DNA of 64,000 nucleotides from Buxus sempervirens. Its lineage: Eukaryota; Streptophyta; Magnoliopsida; Buxales; Buxaceae. This document shows, piece by piece, positions 35,291-46,589 of the stretch. The stretch spans positions 2,180,001 to 2,244,000 of the forward strand of contig OX387182.1 in NCBI GenBank assembly GCA_947561395.2. Reading direction: 5' to 3'. The position numbers and the translations under genes are program-made. The notes beneath the pieces were generated by a model. That model searched no databases. It had not been told where the DNA came from and was given only the letters and a program-made list of their open reading frames with translations. The first letter of the stretch is position 1, and every line of letters begins with the position of its first letter.

Positions 35291-36687
35291 AGTAGTGTAA
35301 AATATTAAATTGAATAATTAAAAGTAGTAATACGAATAAATTATTTTCATTAGAGGGGTGTGAGGGTGAGCTCTTGGTTAGAAGTTAATTCTATAGTTAA
35401 AAGTAAAAAAAAAATTACAAATAAAAAATTGTGTCGAAACATTAGGTGGGTGAGCAATCAGCAAATCATGATAGGCTGCCCACTTCAAGTGGTTGGTTTC
35501 GTTGGATGAGATCAAAGGTAGAGCTTTGAGAGCTGAGCAGCTGGGGAGAGAGGTGGACTTTCCAAAGAATTATTAAAGTGAGATCAAGCTTTGATCTAAA
35601 CAGATCTAGATGCTGGTGTAGATCTGAGACCATCAGCTGTTAATTCCTCCTTTCGGAGGTGCTAATCTGGGAATCTGGATGCTAGAAGAATTGCTTGTCA
35701 AATCATGTAAGTAGCACTAGATTTCTACCTGGTTTGCAACCGATTGCACAAATTTATTTGGATCTAGATGCTGTAAATTGAAATCATCGTTTGGAAACTG
35801 AATTTTGAGCTAATTGTTGATTCGGAACATGATCGTAGTAGGATTAATATAATGGGTTAAAATTGACCAGAAAGTCTGGCCTCTATGGATTGGATTCCAA
35901 CTGGGTACACAAGGTATGTCTTCCTTCATCGTTTTCAACACAGGAACAAATCAAGTCTCAAATATGGTTTGTTTACTTAAAGGCTGCAGGGGTTTTTCTC
36001 CTCTTCATGACTGATTCTCATTGCCTTAAAAGTTTCCAAGGGCCTTAGAATTCACCTAAAATACAATGTACATAAACGGATCTTAATTCTCTCGACTAGC
36101 CTACAAATCCTAGCAAAACCAAACAAAAAACTTGAAACAAAAGGGGGAGCTCACATGAGCTAATTAAGAGCAACAAGCTACAAGCCATGTGGTTGTCAAG
36201 CAATCAAGACATGGTTCAATGGTGATCTAAGCAACAGGTTTCATTGCTGGCCGGCTCTTGGTCTTCATGACGGAGCGTTGAGCTCAGGCTACTAAATGAC
36301 GAGGTCACATGTTGTGCTTCTGGCAATTGTTATTGACTGGGTGAAGGGACAAAAGTCTCTGGAAGCGACTCAATCTTAATTTATATAATAATAATCTGAT
36401 CGTCTTGAATATCGTATCTTTGATGTTAATTTTCCGAATCAAACCTGTCCCAATTGAGGACCCAGTCAGTCTCTCAAGTCTAAACCTACCACGCCTCTCC
36501 TTGCGACCGTCGGCCTTAATTAACAAAGTTAACTTAGCTGGCCAACCACACAGCCTCTCAAGAACTATATATATACATATGAAGAGTAGCTTTTTAGAGA
36601 AGACGCAACAAAACTAGAAGAAGAAGAAGAAAGAACTTCGATTCCCCTTCGGATTCTTCCTTCAAAGTACTCGGTTTTGTCGCTTCA
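35291..36687. other. Intergenic DNA and upstream region of arabinogalactan peptide 2
   Basis: No gene recognised. A TATA-like CTATATATATA at about 36565 and a purine-rich leader (AGAAGAAGAAGAA, about 36618) precede the ATG at 36688. Confidence 0.5.
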
Positions 36688-36903
36688 ATGGCGCAATTCA
36701 GCATTGTCAAGGCTACTGCTATTGCAATCTTCGTCGCTTATGTTTTCTGTGCAGCTGCTACTGTCTCGGCTCAGGAGGGCGAGATGGCACCCTCTCCAGC
36801 TCCCTCCATGGACACCGGATCAGCATTTTCTCTGCCTATCTCCTCCTCACTCATGCTCTGCGCGTCTCTCGTCTTCTCGCTTCTTGCATTCTTCAAGCCG
36901 TAA
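36688..36903 (+). CDS. GPI-anchored arabinogalactan peptide (copy 2)
   Basis: 71 aa. Signal peptide to about residue 28 (ending TVSA before Q). The mature core EGEMAPSPAPSMDTGSAF contains APSPAPS, the glycosylation-type motif. The C-terminal hydrophobic tail ISSSLMLCASLVFSLLAFFKP fits a GPI signal. The core SPAPSMDTGS(A/G)FSLPIS is shared by all three paralogues in the window, while signal and tail have diverged. Start: first ATG in a MAQ context, as in copy 3. Likely plasma-membrane or wall proteoglycan. Confidence 0.9.
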   Translation: MAQFSIVKATAIAIFVAYVFCAAATVSAQEGEMAPSPAPSMDTGSAFSLPISSSLMLCASLVFSLLAFFKP

Positions 36904-37938
36904 ACATGTTTACTATATAACAGGTGCTGGAATCCGTTGGGACACCATCTAGTACTGCAGAGATATATCGACCATATTTGGTTCTTTTTTCCGGTTTTTT
37001 TTTCCAATTTCGTTGGATTATGCGGCTAGCTTAGCTATGGTTTTGGGGGTTCTCATATATGTATGCATTTTGCAGATCGATTCTTATAATATATGATTGG
37101 TTACATTGGCTTTTATATTTGATAGATTTCAGTCCAGGAAAAGACAAAGTTATCTGATCAGGATTAATCAAACAAAAGCTTATTATTGAATCGTCTTAGG
37201 AATTTCACTTCTCATGTATTTCTAAATAGAAAATTCGTTTCCAAATTGAACATTGAAAACTCTGGCTCACTAATTTATCATTAAGTTCCAGTAGTTGAGA
37301 TTCATTCAAGTAAGCTTTGGACCCAATTTTTAGGTGAGAGTAAAATTCATCATTAGTTTATGCATACAAAATTCAGTTACTTGCCCATAAGATGACTCAT
37401 GTGAAAATAAATGATTCATCTAGGATTTGAATTTTCTCTATACTATACATAACGCGAGGTGCTCCTGTGAAATCGTGCCTACCATAATATGTGACTTTCT
37501 TAACATGCCCTTATATATAATCATCAAGCTTCATTAATAAAATGGTATAATGGTCCTAACTGCCTTATTTCTTTTAAAACTTAATTAGTTGCAAAACAAT
37601 TCCGTATTTGTCTACCTCTTTCTTCATACGTGCACTTGGCTAGTGAACCAATAATAGAACTTGATATAAGGAGCGTAGTTAGTGGGATGCGGGCGATGCA
37701 AACAAAGCAGGGTAAGCAATTCAGCATTGGCACCATTATGTCTTCAATCAAGCATAAATGGATATTTGCTCCATAAAATTGCTGAAATTTGGTTAGTATA
37801 GAGTAGAGTGATCCAAAAAAGCCTTCCTCATCCAAGAATTCATCCACATATATAATAATCTTATACACTTTACAAGTCCTTTTCCATTACAATCTATACT
37901 ACATGTAATAAGAATAAGCCCCTTGGGAACATACCAAC
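36904..37938. other. 3' flank of arabinogalactan peptide 2, no gene seen
   Basis: AT-rich DNA without recognisable coding or repeat families. It ends at the left target-site copy of the hAT element. Confidence 0.45.
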
Positions 37939-38646
37939 TAGGGCTGGCAATGGGTCGAATACGGATCGAATCAACCGTGATCCGTATTCGAACCGGTTTT
38001 TAAATACTCATATCCGTATTCGACCGATATCCGATCGGATATCCATCTTACTTGACCGAATTCGAATTCGAACCTATTAATTCATATTCGAATTCGACCG
38101 GTTATTATTTTCTATTTATTTAAAAATTTTATTTGCTCTTGAACCATCTTGGTTTAGCCACGGTTTAGTGGCTTAATTCCAAAACGGTTCTGCGGTTCAT
38201 TTTAGCAAAAGGTAAAACGGTCAACACCTCCTTTTATAAAGCATCATCGGCTGGGAATACCTATTCCTAGCCGATGTGGGACGAATGCAAGAGAAGTTCT
38301 CTTGCATTCGTCATGTCAACCTTGGTATTTGTCCCACATCGGCTGGGAGTCTTATCTTCCCAGCCGATCGCGTAAGAGGCAAACGGCCTCTTCTTAACAT
38401 AAAACCGTTTTGAAGAGGCAAACAGGCCTTTCAAATTCAATTTTAAAATTTTAAAATTAATATTTTTGGACTTTACTCGGATATCGGATAAATGTAATGC
38501 ATATTATATTCAAATCTGAAATCAATCGAATATTTAATTGCATAACCGTATTCGATCCGTCGGTTAAAATTGTATATTCGAATTCGATTTTTCGGATCGA
38601 ATACGGGTCGAATTCGGATCTAGAATTCGACCCATTGCCAGCCCTA
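37939..38646. mobile_element. Non-autonomous hAT element (708 bp) with exact 8-bp TSD
   Basis: Ends TAGGGCTGGCAATGGGTCGA and its complement; TSD ATACCAAC is identical on both sides (37931-37938, 38647-38654). Terminal parts are made of TCGAATTCGGATC-like words, as in the 158-678 element. The middle (38245-38400) holds compact stems: GGCTGGGAATA/TATTCCTAGCC, ACGAATGCAAGAGA/TCTCTTGCATTCGT, and GATGTGGGAC/GTCCCACATC. No transposase. Confidence 0.92.
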
Positions 38647-39379
38647 ATACCAACAACTATGCACAACTTCCCAAAAGGCCCTTACCGTCCTTTGTTAAGG
38701 TAAAATTAATATAAGAGTAAAATAGTCAAAAATCTACCTATTCATTTAAAATTTGGACAGTTGCAAAAATTTTTCCTCTTTCTCTACGTGCACCCTGTTA
38801 GTCAAAAAAAAAACTCTATTAAACCAAAATCTATTATGCATAAGGTTAACAATAGAGGGGGTATATTATATAGTGTACTAGCATGTGAAACAGTTTTGTA
38901 ACAATTTAAGTTTTAAATGAAATGAGTTTTTTTTTTTTTTTGATAATGTTTAAATGAAATGAGTTAGGGATGCATATTTTACCCCTTATACTAATGAGGC
39001 TTAACAATGAAGCCTATGGGCATGTTGGGAAAAACAAACATAATACCTAGAACACTTCCGAATGAGCGCTTCCCTTTATAATTACATAGTATATATATAG
39101 ATACAGATAATAGCCATTATGATCCTCAAGCTTACTCTGTCTCAACCTGATTTTTGAGCCTAAAACTCAAGCCCAAGCCTATACTAAATTACTACAAAGT
39201 TAAAAAATTATACTACATAAGCCCATAGGCCTCAAAGTACCCACTCCAGTTACTGCAACGATTTACAAAACATTTCTTTGCGGTACTTAGACCTAGATGA
39301 TCATCTCACATCTTTTTCAGAAAAAAAAACAACGAATTCTTTAAATTTTAAATAGAAGAAAAAAAGGGAAAATTATGAA

Positions 39380-39799
39380 AAGGGTCACTTTTTACAATTA
39401 TTTATAAAAACAGTCCACTAAGTGCCAAATTGCAAAAAGTTCCCTCTTCGTCAATAATTATAAAAACAGTCCATCATAATTAAATTACAAGATCACTTTT
39501 CAAAAATAATTAAATTTGAGGATCACTTTTCTTGAAACAGTATTGAACGTGGAGCGCAAGCTTCTTTACGTGGGATGCAAGTGCATCTTACATGGGGACA
39601 CAAATGCATTTTACGCGGGATTCGAATGTATCATACGTGGCCACAAGCGTGTTTAACCTACAATAAAATGACAATATTTTTAAAATTTTTTTTAAATGTG
39701 ACCCTTTAGGTAAATTACTTTTAAAAAGTGACATTTTGTTTTGTAAAATGTGATCTTTATGGATTGTTTTTATAAATACAAGCCAAAAAGTGACCCTTA
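39380..39799. mobile_element. TIR element (~420 bp), MITE-like
   Basis: Left end AAGGGTCACTTTTTACAATT; the right end is the complement of AAGGGTCACTTTTTGGCTTG. The TIRs continue with TTTATAAAAACAGTCCA and TTTATAAAAACAATCCA. Flanks ATTATGAAA and ATTTGAAA are an imperfect 8-9 bp duplication. The interior carries repeats of the type GCAAGTGCATCTTAC / CAAATGCATTTTAC. No coding capacity. Confidence 0.65.
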
Positions 39800-40330
39800 T
39801 TTGAAACTGCAAAGATTATTAACTAGACATTCAATTCACTTCCTGTGGTGGCTTTATTTACAGCCCTTAAGTGAAGCCTCCAAAGGATGTAAACACATGT
39901 CCTATGGATGCAAACACGTAGCTAACAGTTTTCAACCACGGGACATGTATTTGCATTCTGTGGCGGCTTTACTTAAAGGGCTGCAGATAAAGCCACTACA
40001 AGAAGTGATCCGCAAAACATTACTTTTGCTTTTAAAAAGTATTTTGTTTTATTATAAACGCCAAAGACACTTTCTAAAAAGCAAAACCAAACAAAGCTTG
40101 AATATACAAATAAAATATCTATAAGACACGGATTCACATCCCCTACAGCAAATGCTATATACACCCCCTCACATTCAATGGAGGACCCACCATACATTTG
40201 AGGGCCCCACCATTCATTTGGAAGCCCACCATTCATTTGTGAGGGGCTGTCTACAACGCATTCCTCTATGGCTCGTTGTCTCTTCATGGGGGCACCAAGT
40301 GGAAAAGGATCACCGTTACCAACTTACTAC

Positions 40331-40494
40331 TATAATAGGGATTCACATCGTCTGCTGGGTGCCCAGCAGCCAATGGGAATCCACCACATCAGCGGCCACA
40401 TTAAAAATAATGTGCTTGTGTCAGGGCTGCCGCTGATGTGGCGGATTCCCATTGGCTGCTGAGCACCCAGCACACGATGTCAATCCCTATCATA
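40331..40494. mobile_element. Foldback MITE (~164 bp)
   Basis: Almost the entire element folds on itself: ATAGGGATTCACATCGTCTG on the left, and the complement of ATAGGGATTGACATCGTGTG on the right, continuing through CAGCAGCCAATGGGAATCC. The TSD could not be settled. It lies about 370 bp upstream of arabinogalactan peptide 3. Confidence 0.75.
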
Positions 40495-40760
40495 AAGAGA
40501 GTGTTCAACTCTGATCAGACGGTCAACTTTTAGATAAAAGTCCAAAGTATCTGATCAGTCCAACCATGTTACCATAAACTTGTTAGTGCGGGTTTCTCGG
40601 AGTTAGCCTGGGTCACGGCCCCCTTAATTTTCGCTGTCCAGCCGACATCGGTGAACGAGATGAGCGTGTTCTTCTGGATTTTTCGAGTTGGTCTGTTCTC
40701 TCTGTTCACACTTCACAACGGTTCACATGGCAAGCTGTCCCAGGACCCCCAATACCTTTG

Positions 40761-40772
40761 TCTATAAATACG
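40761..40772 (+). promoter_or_regulatory. TATA box of arabinogalactan peptide 3
   Basis: GTCTATAAATAC, about 100 bp upstream of the start codon, followed by a short pyrimidine-rich leader. Confidence 0.6.
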
Positions 40773-40863
40773 CTGTTCGTCCCCCTTCCCTTCTTCATCA
40801 ACTGTAGTCTCTATTCCTTGATCTCTTGATTTTCATCACTCATTACTATCTTTAATAGCATCA

Positions 40864-41079
40864 ATGGCGCAAGTTGGCATTGTCAGGGCTGCTGCTGTTA
40901 TCATCTTCTTCATGGTTTCTGGGTTTTCTGCAGTTAGTACTGTCTCAGCTCAGGATGGCGAGATGGCGCTATCGCCTGCTCCGTCGATGGACACCGGATC
41001 CGGTTTCTCTCTGCCCATCTCTCCCGCCATTCTCTGCTCCTCTCTCTTCTTCTCTCTTCTTGCCTTCTTGAAGCACTGA
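40864..41079 (+). CDS. GPI-anchored arabinogalactan peptide (copy 3)
   Basis: 71 aa. Signal peptide to about residue 28 (TVSA before Q), mature core DGEMALSPAPSMDTGSGF, hydrophobic GPI-type tail ISPAILCSSLFFSLLAFLKH. A good TATA box, CTATAAATAC, lies at about 40763, some 100 bp before the ATG. Same orientation as copies 1 and 2, so the three form a dispersed tandem family spanning 33 kb. Copy 2 and copy 3 are the closest pair (both start MAQ). Confidence 0.9.
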   Translation: MAQVGIVRAAAVIIFFMVSGFSAVSTVSAQDGEMALSPAPSMDTGSGFSLPISPAILCSSLFFSLLAFLKH

Positions 41080-43627
41080 ATACATATACTCGCGTGGTGT
41101 TTTGGGATGTTTGGTTAGTCTTTTTTGCGAGATTCAGGGACGGGTGTTGTTGATTTTTTATTTGTTTTGTAATACTTAGATCATACTATATAATAATAAA
41201 GAGTTCCTTTTCTCTCTCTCTCTCTCTCTCTTTTTCTTAATTTCTCCATGAAGAATTCAATTCCAGGCTTGGCAGATAGGTACTTGGTCTCAATTTAAAG
41301 GTGAGAGCTCCACAAATGAAGGGCTACCCAGAACAGATAAAATACTGCTAAGCCAATTCAAATATCATTGAGCTCTTGCAAGATGGCTAACATATGTAAT
41401 CACCAGATATACCCAACAAAGAATGTTGATTGATTGAGTCTTCAATTATGTCCTCAAATGTCTTCTAGTTGCTTTCCCTCTATAAGGTTCAGAAATCACA
41501 CACTCATGGCTAAGAACCTCTGTTGGTCCAGTAAAGACACAGTACTACTCACACTAGTCTAACTCAGTCAAACCCAAAATGAAAAAGTTAATTCTAATTC
41601 AGATTTTGTTGTTTTGGCCATTGGTTATGATCTAAAAAGCACAAATCAATCGGGCAAGATGTCAAATACGATAGCAAGATCTCAGCAATCAATTAAATTA
41701 GTTCTGCATATTCTCATAACATCTTAAGTTGATCTAGAAATTCAAACTTTTTCATATGTAACTATGATGAAATGTATTCTTGTTGGCCTCTCCAGGTATT
41801 TTTCTATCCAAACCATCCACCTGACAGGTGATCCTCTTGATATGCCACACATAAAATAATCCCACTTGTGTAGTAGGTCATGGTTTTATAGAGGAAAAGA
41901 TGTTAAACTTTAAGAGATACCTATCTGCCCTGAGACAATGTGTTCACATCTGATATTTAGCATGGAGTGGGATCAATTGGAACAAACATAGAATTGAGGT
42001 TTCCCAACATCATTTTGACAATACATTATGATATCATTGGCTGGGGAAGAAGGGGAAAAGAGCATGCACCACTATATTGCAATGTTTGTTTTGATGCACC
42101 ATTCTTCTTCTTCTTCTCCTTGATCACAATACCATTTGCTAATTAACCTAACAAAGGACACAGCAACATCTGTAAAATTGCAGTGTAGTGAATAAAGAGG
42201 AGGTAGGCACAACCACTCATTATTCAAAAATTTTATACCCACAAAACCCTAGTTTAGGAGCACCAACATATTCCACACCTAGTTCCCTTTTAAGGGTATC
42301 TCAAGTTTCCTTGTCTTTTTTCCTTCTAATCGTTGTTATTTTAATTTCATTTGCATTTTATTACTACAGAATACCTAGCAAAGAAAGAAGACAAAAATTT
42401 AAGTCCAACCTCATAACTTTATCTATCTTTGAACTTCCATCTTCAGAATTGAGATGCCATAGAAACTTTTCTTCCAACCAGCCATCATGGTAAACAAGCT
42501 ACATGAGTAAAACATTCAGGTACACGAACCCGAACGAGACAATATTGTTGTAAGACTGCAATAAAAGCACAACTACTGGGAAGAAAATACTACTTCAGGA
42601 TGAAGTGTTACCTTCAAAAACAGAGAGCATTCGGCTAAAAGCATGCACTACTAGAAAACATTATCTGCAAAGCTTAAAAAAGGTAATAACAAATGTGATG
42701 AATTGTCCCAAATATGTATGTTTCGTTTCCCTGATCTAATTTGAATGGCTTACAGACATGTACAAGAATTTATGCAAATGCAAAGTGATCGTTATTCACA
42801 ATTACACTTCTAGATTACATGATATGGAGCTGAAGTGCATGCTCATTTTGCTCATGAAGCAGTCCCCTCTGATTCTGAATGTCCAATTCATGCTCTGCTA
42901 CCATCAGACACGAGTCTGCTTCAAGTGAGGAGACTGAATTCTTATCCCTCAACATGGATTCTTTGGGTGGGAAGCCAGCATGTCGGCGGTGCACTGCACA
43001 TCAGGCATTATGCCAACCTGATCAATTTCATGAAGTTCTGGTGATAGATACTTTGCAACTATGATAAAACGATCTGATAAATTATGTAGCTCAGTAACAC
43101 TCCACATCAACCGCGTTAAAGAAGTGAAGAACTTTTAAGACCAAGAACATCAAACCAAAGTACTGATAATTACAGGGATTGGTTTCTGACTTGTTAGAGA
43201 TGGTTCATAGATCAGCTAACCTTATTGGCCATGTCATACACTAGATTTAGTCCATGACAGAGCTTATACAAATGATTAAATTGCTCCATCTTAGTTTTAG
43301 TCTGAGGAAATTTAGAAACACTGATTGTTGTGATTTTCCACTAGAATTAGAAAATCTGTTCGATGTAAGTTCATAGAACTTATCAAATTCAGAAATTAAA
43401 GTGCTAAAAGTTTGAAAAAAAGCCTGAAACTTCATCAATATTATAGATAAATGAAAAATGTATTCATATATTGGAATCTGATATGGATCTACAGGAACTA
43501 GATTGCATCAGATATATATACTCAAATAGAATAACAAAGATTTTACCAGAATTATTAACATTTGCTCACATTCAGATGTTAGCAATATTCAGATCACCAT
43601 CACACCACCAATATTATAGTCATCATC
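41080..43627. other. Intergenic DNA, no gene seen
   Basis: A CT microsatellite lies at about 41212-41232 in the 3' flank of arabinogalactan peptide 3. Several open frames under 105 aa occur, but none shows a family motif. No structured repeat found. Confidence 0.45.
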
Positions 43628-44307
43628 TGTTGGAATTTGTCCCACATTGGGAATTCACCATTCTTTCACCCACCATATAAGAGATGGATTTCCCTCACCT
43701 TAATGCCTAGGTTTTAAGGTTGAGGCCCCTCCTCTTATGTGTTGTTGGGCTTTCAACATGGTATCAAAGCCTAACCCGTGTCCACGCTGTGCTGCCAGCG
43801 TGAGGGGGGCTGTTGGAATTTGTCCCACATTGGGAATTCACCATTCTTTCACCCACCATATAAGAGATGGATTTCCCTCACCTTAATGCCTAGGTTTTAA
43901 GGTTGAGGCCCCTCCTCTTATGTGTTGTTGGGCTTTCAACATGGTATCAAAGCCTAACCCGTGTCCACGCTGTGTTGCCAGCGTGAGGGGGGCTGTTGGA
44001 ATTTGTCCCACATTGGGAATTCACCATTCTTTCACCCACCATATAAGAGATGGATTTCCCTCACCTTAATGCCTAGGTTTTAAGGTTGAGGCCCCTCCTC
44101 TTATGTGTTGTTGGGCTTTCAACATGGTATCAAAGCCTAACCCGTGTCCACGCTGTGCTGCCAGCGTGAGGGGGGCTGTTGGAATTTGTCCCACATTGGG
44201 AATTCACCATTCTTTCACCCACCATATAAGAGATGGATTTCCCTCACCTTAATGCCTAGGTTTTAAGGTTGAGGCCCCTCCTCTTATGTGTTGTTGGGCT
44301 TTCAACA
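43628..44307 (+). mobile_element. Tandem TRIM retrotransposon: 4 LTRs, 3 internal regions
   Basis: LTRs of 131 bp at 43628-43758, 43811-43941, 43994-44124 and 44177-44307, each starting TGTTGGAATTTGTCCCACAT and ending TTTCAACA. Between them are three 52-bp internal regions. Each starts with TGGTATCAAAGCC, close to the usual plant initiator-Met tRNA primer-binding site (TGGTATCAGAGC), and ends with the purine tract GTGAGGGGGGC directly before the next LTR. TSD TCATC flanks the whole array (43623-43627, 44308-44312). The LTRs appear identical; one difference was seen, T for C at 43975 in internal region 2. CATATAAG inside the LTR may serve as a TATA box. No coding capacity; it would depend on another element's proteins. 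Confidence 0.95.
43759..43771 (+). promoter_or_regulatory. TRIM primer-binding site (first of three)
   Basis: TGGTATCAAAGCC directly follows the LTR end CAACA. Also at 43942 and 44125. One mismatch to the common initiator tRNA-Met site. Confidence 0.85.
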
Positions 44308-46589
44308 TCATCATCACAGCCTTTCAGTTATAACAACTGTTTTTGGGTTTTTCACATGTATTTCACTCGTTTCTTTCCCTTTCACTACCACAAGAAATCA
44401 AGATTCACACAGATTTTTTACACTGGTTGCCAGGCAAACTTAAATTTATTCCACAGGGCTTCACATCACAAATGCTGTACAAAACATCCCAGCCCTAGTG
44501 GGGTTTTTTTCAAATGCTTTAATCAATTCATTTCAGGTAAAATCAGAGCCTTGTGCATAGGAACTATTACTGCTGTTTGACTGTTACTCTTGCCATACAC
44601 CTTCTAAAACAAAATATTGAAGATTTTTCTCATTACAATAATATTGTACTGAAAAATAATTCATGAAGTCCCATACATGAAATGAACAATTATGGTTAGG
44701 AATAAAATTATTTCCTATCTTATTTTATTTTTCACCAGAAAATAGTAGCCACTTCTCATTAGAGATTCAAAAAGAAAATAAATTTTATGAAGAATGTATG
44801 ACCAATCCCCCTGCAAAATGCATCCACCGAATATATTCGATTCTACATCCTGATCCTCCATTTCTTGAATGGCATTTTGCATTTCAACAGCAGCAGTCTG
44901 GTGAGGGGAACGTAGGGGGTTATCGCTTCATGATGAAATAGGAATCACAACAAATGATGCCAGTGAGAAATGTTTTCTATTAGATTTTAGTATCCAATAG
45001 CAAGATGAAGACTGATGCCTCCATTAGTGAACGAGGCATAAGTTTGCAACAAGCACCTGAGAGAAGGCTTACACAAGGGTAAGCTTAACAACTGGCGATT
45101 ACTCACAAATGTCCAGATTAATTTAGGATGATTTTGCTTGTATTCTATAATGATTGTACTTGTTATCGGTCAATTAATAGTCAGTTATTGATCGACTAAT
45201 AACAAAGGAGTTTCATTGATCATATGTGTTCCTCCATTAATCTTTAGGGTGCTTGATTAACCATGGGATTGCACCAAAAAAAGGGAAAAAATGATCTAAA
45301 GGGCAAACTTAGAAGAAAAGAAAATGCTAGTCTTTTTTACCTGTGTTTTTTAACCTGATTACAATTACTTTCAAAATGCTTCACTTTTCAAACCATGTTT
45401 TTTGAAAATATAAGAAAAAAAGAAAAAAAAAAGTCACCATTAATCTTAATTGTAGAGCCCACTCAGATAAACAACCGGTTTTAAAATAGATCGCATACCA
45501 TTCTAATTGTTTAGTGTTATGGCATAACAAACCTGTAAATACAACAAAGCAGAAGGGTAATTTGGGAATAGATTATTAGGTCCGAATCTCTTTATTTCCT
45601 TTATATTATTATAGATAGATAGATAGATGTATTGTTTTATGTTTTAACCCCAACGGGTCGGCTTGTTAATACTTGGGCCTAAAGGTTTGCTCCTTTTGAT
45701 TCAAATTCTCTTAGGTACAATCTCTTATGCCCCGATTGGTTCAATGAATTAGGTACAATCTCTTAGGCCTATCTGTATAATGCTAGAAACTGGTCGGGTT
45801 CGGGTCGAGTCATAATCTGGTTGTGGTTAGTCGGGTCGGGTATGGACTCGATCATGGTGAGTTGGAAAAACCCCAACCCACCAATAAACGGGTTCAACCC
45901 GCAACCCGTTTATTATTATTTTGTATTTTGTCAAAAAATATGATTTGAATAGGGTTGGTGGGTTAATTGGGTCGGGTTTTGTCAGGGTTGGGGACTGACA
46001 CTTTTTGCCTCTTTTTCTTAATCGGGTTATCCCTATCGGGTCATAATCGGGTTGACCCGATTATTGGTGGGTTGGGGAAACCCTAACCCAAATAACAAAC
46101 GGGTCACCCAAACCCATTTAAATCAGGTCAGTTCGGATTGACCCGTCGGGGGTCGGGTCACATTTTGCTACCTCTGCGTTAGACTTATCGGTGGCAGGGG
46201 TTGCAATATCTTGCATGGGCCTTACGCGTTAACGGCCCGGATACCCTGATTTCAAAAAGAAAAAATACACGGCAGCTCGCGTTATACACAGCGCGTTTTG
46301 GGTGACATGGTCCAATCATTTTCTTCCCATGACGGGCTCTGCTCCGTCCGGGCTCTGAGGCTGCGAGTGACCACCGAAACGTTTAAATTCGCTTCAGCGA
46401 ACTCGCTTTCGCTCTTAGTTCGCAAGTCTCCATTGAGATAGTTGAGTGTGTAGTTAGGGTTTAATGGAGTTTCTTCTGTTTCCTTTGTTATAAGATCGAA
46501 CAAGAGAGGTGCAAAATTTCTGTCATTGTAATTTTAATATATTTTCTGATCGATCGCCGTTGAATCTTCAATTTTCGTAAATACTAGAG
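44308..46589. other. Intergenic DNA and RFT1 upstream region
   Basis: 45780-46170 is rich in GGGTCGGGTT and AACCCGACC words in both orientations, suggesting a decayed TIR element whose ends I could not define. The RFT1 promoter and 5' UTR should lie in about 46200-46589; no clear TATA box was seen. No other gene is recognised. Confidence 0.45.

Noticed and set aside
43759..44137. tRNA-like or 5S rRNA-like (Cassandra) sequence in the TRIM array
   Set aside because: Only the tRNA-complementary primer site is present; no tRNA fold and no 5S rRNA promoter sequence was seen.
43628..44307. CRISPR-like array (regular repeats and spacers)
   Set aside because: The spacers are near-identical and the repeats have TG...CA LTR ends with primer site and purine tract; plant nuclear context.
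45780..46170. Candidate hAT-like element rich in GGGTCGGGT
   Set aside because: I could not find matching ends or a target duplication.
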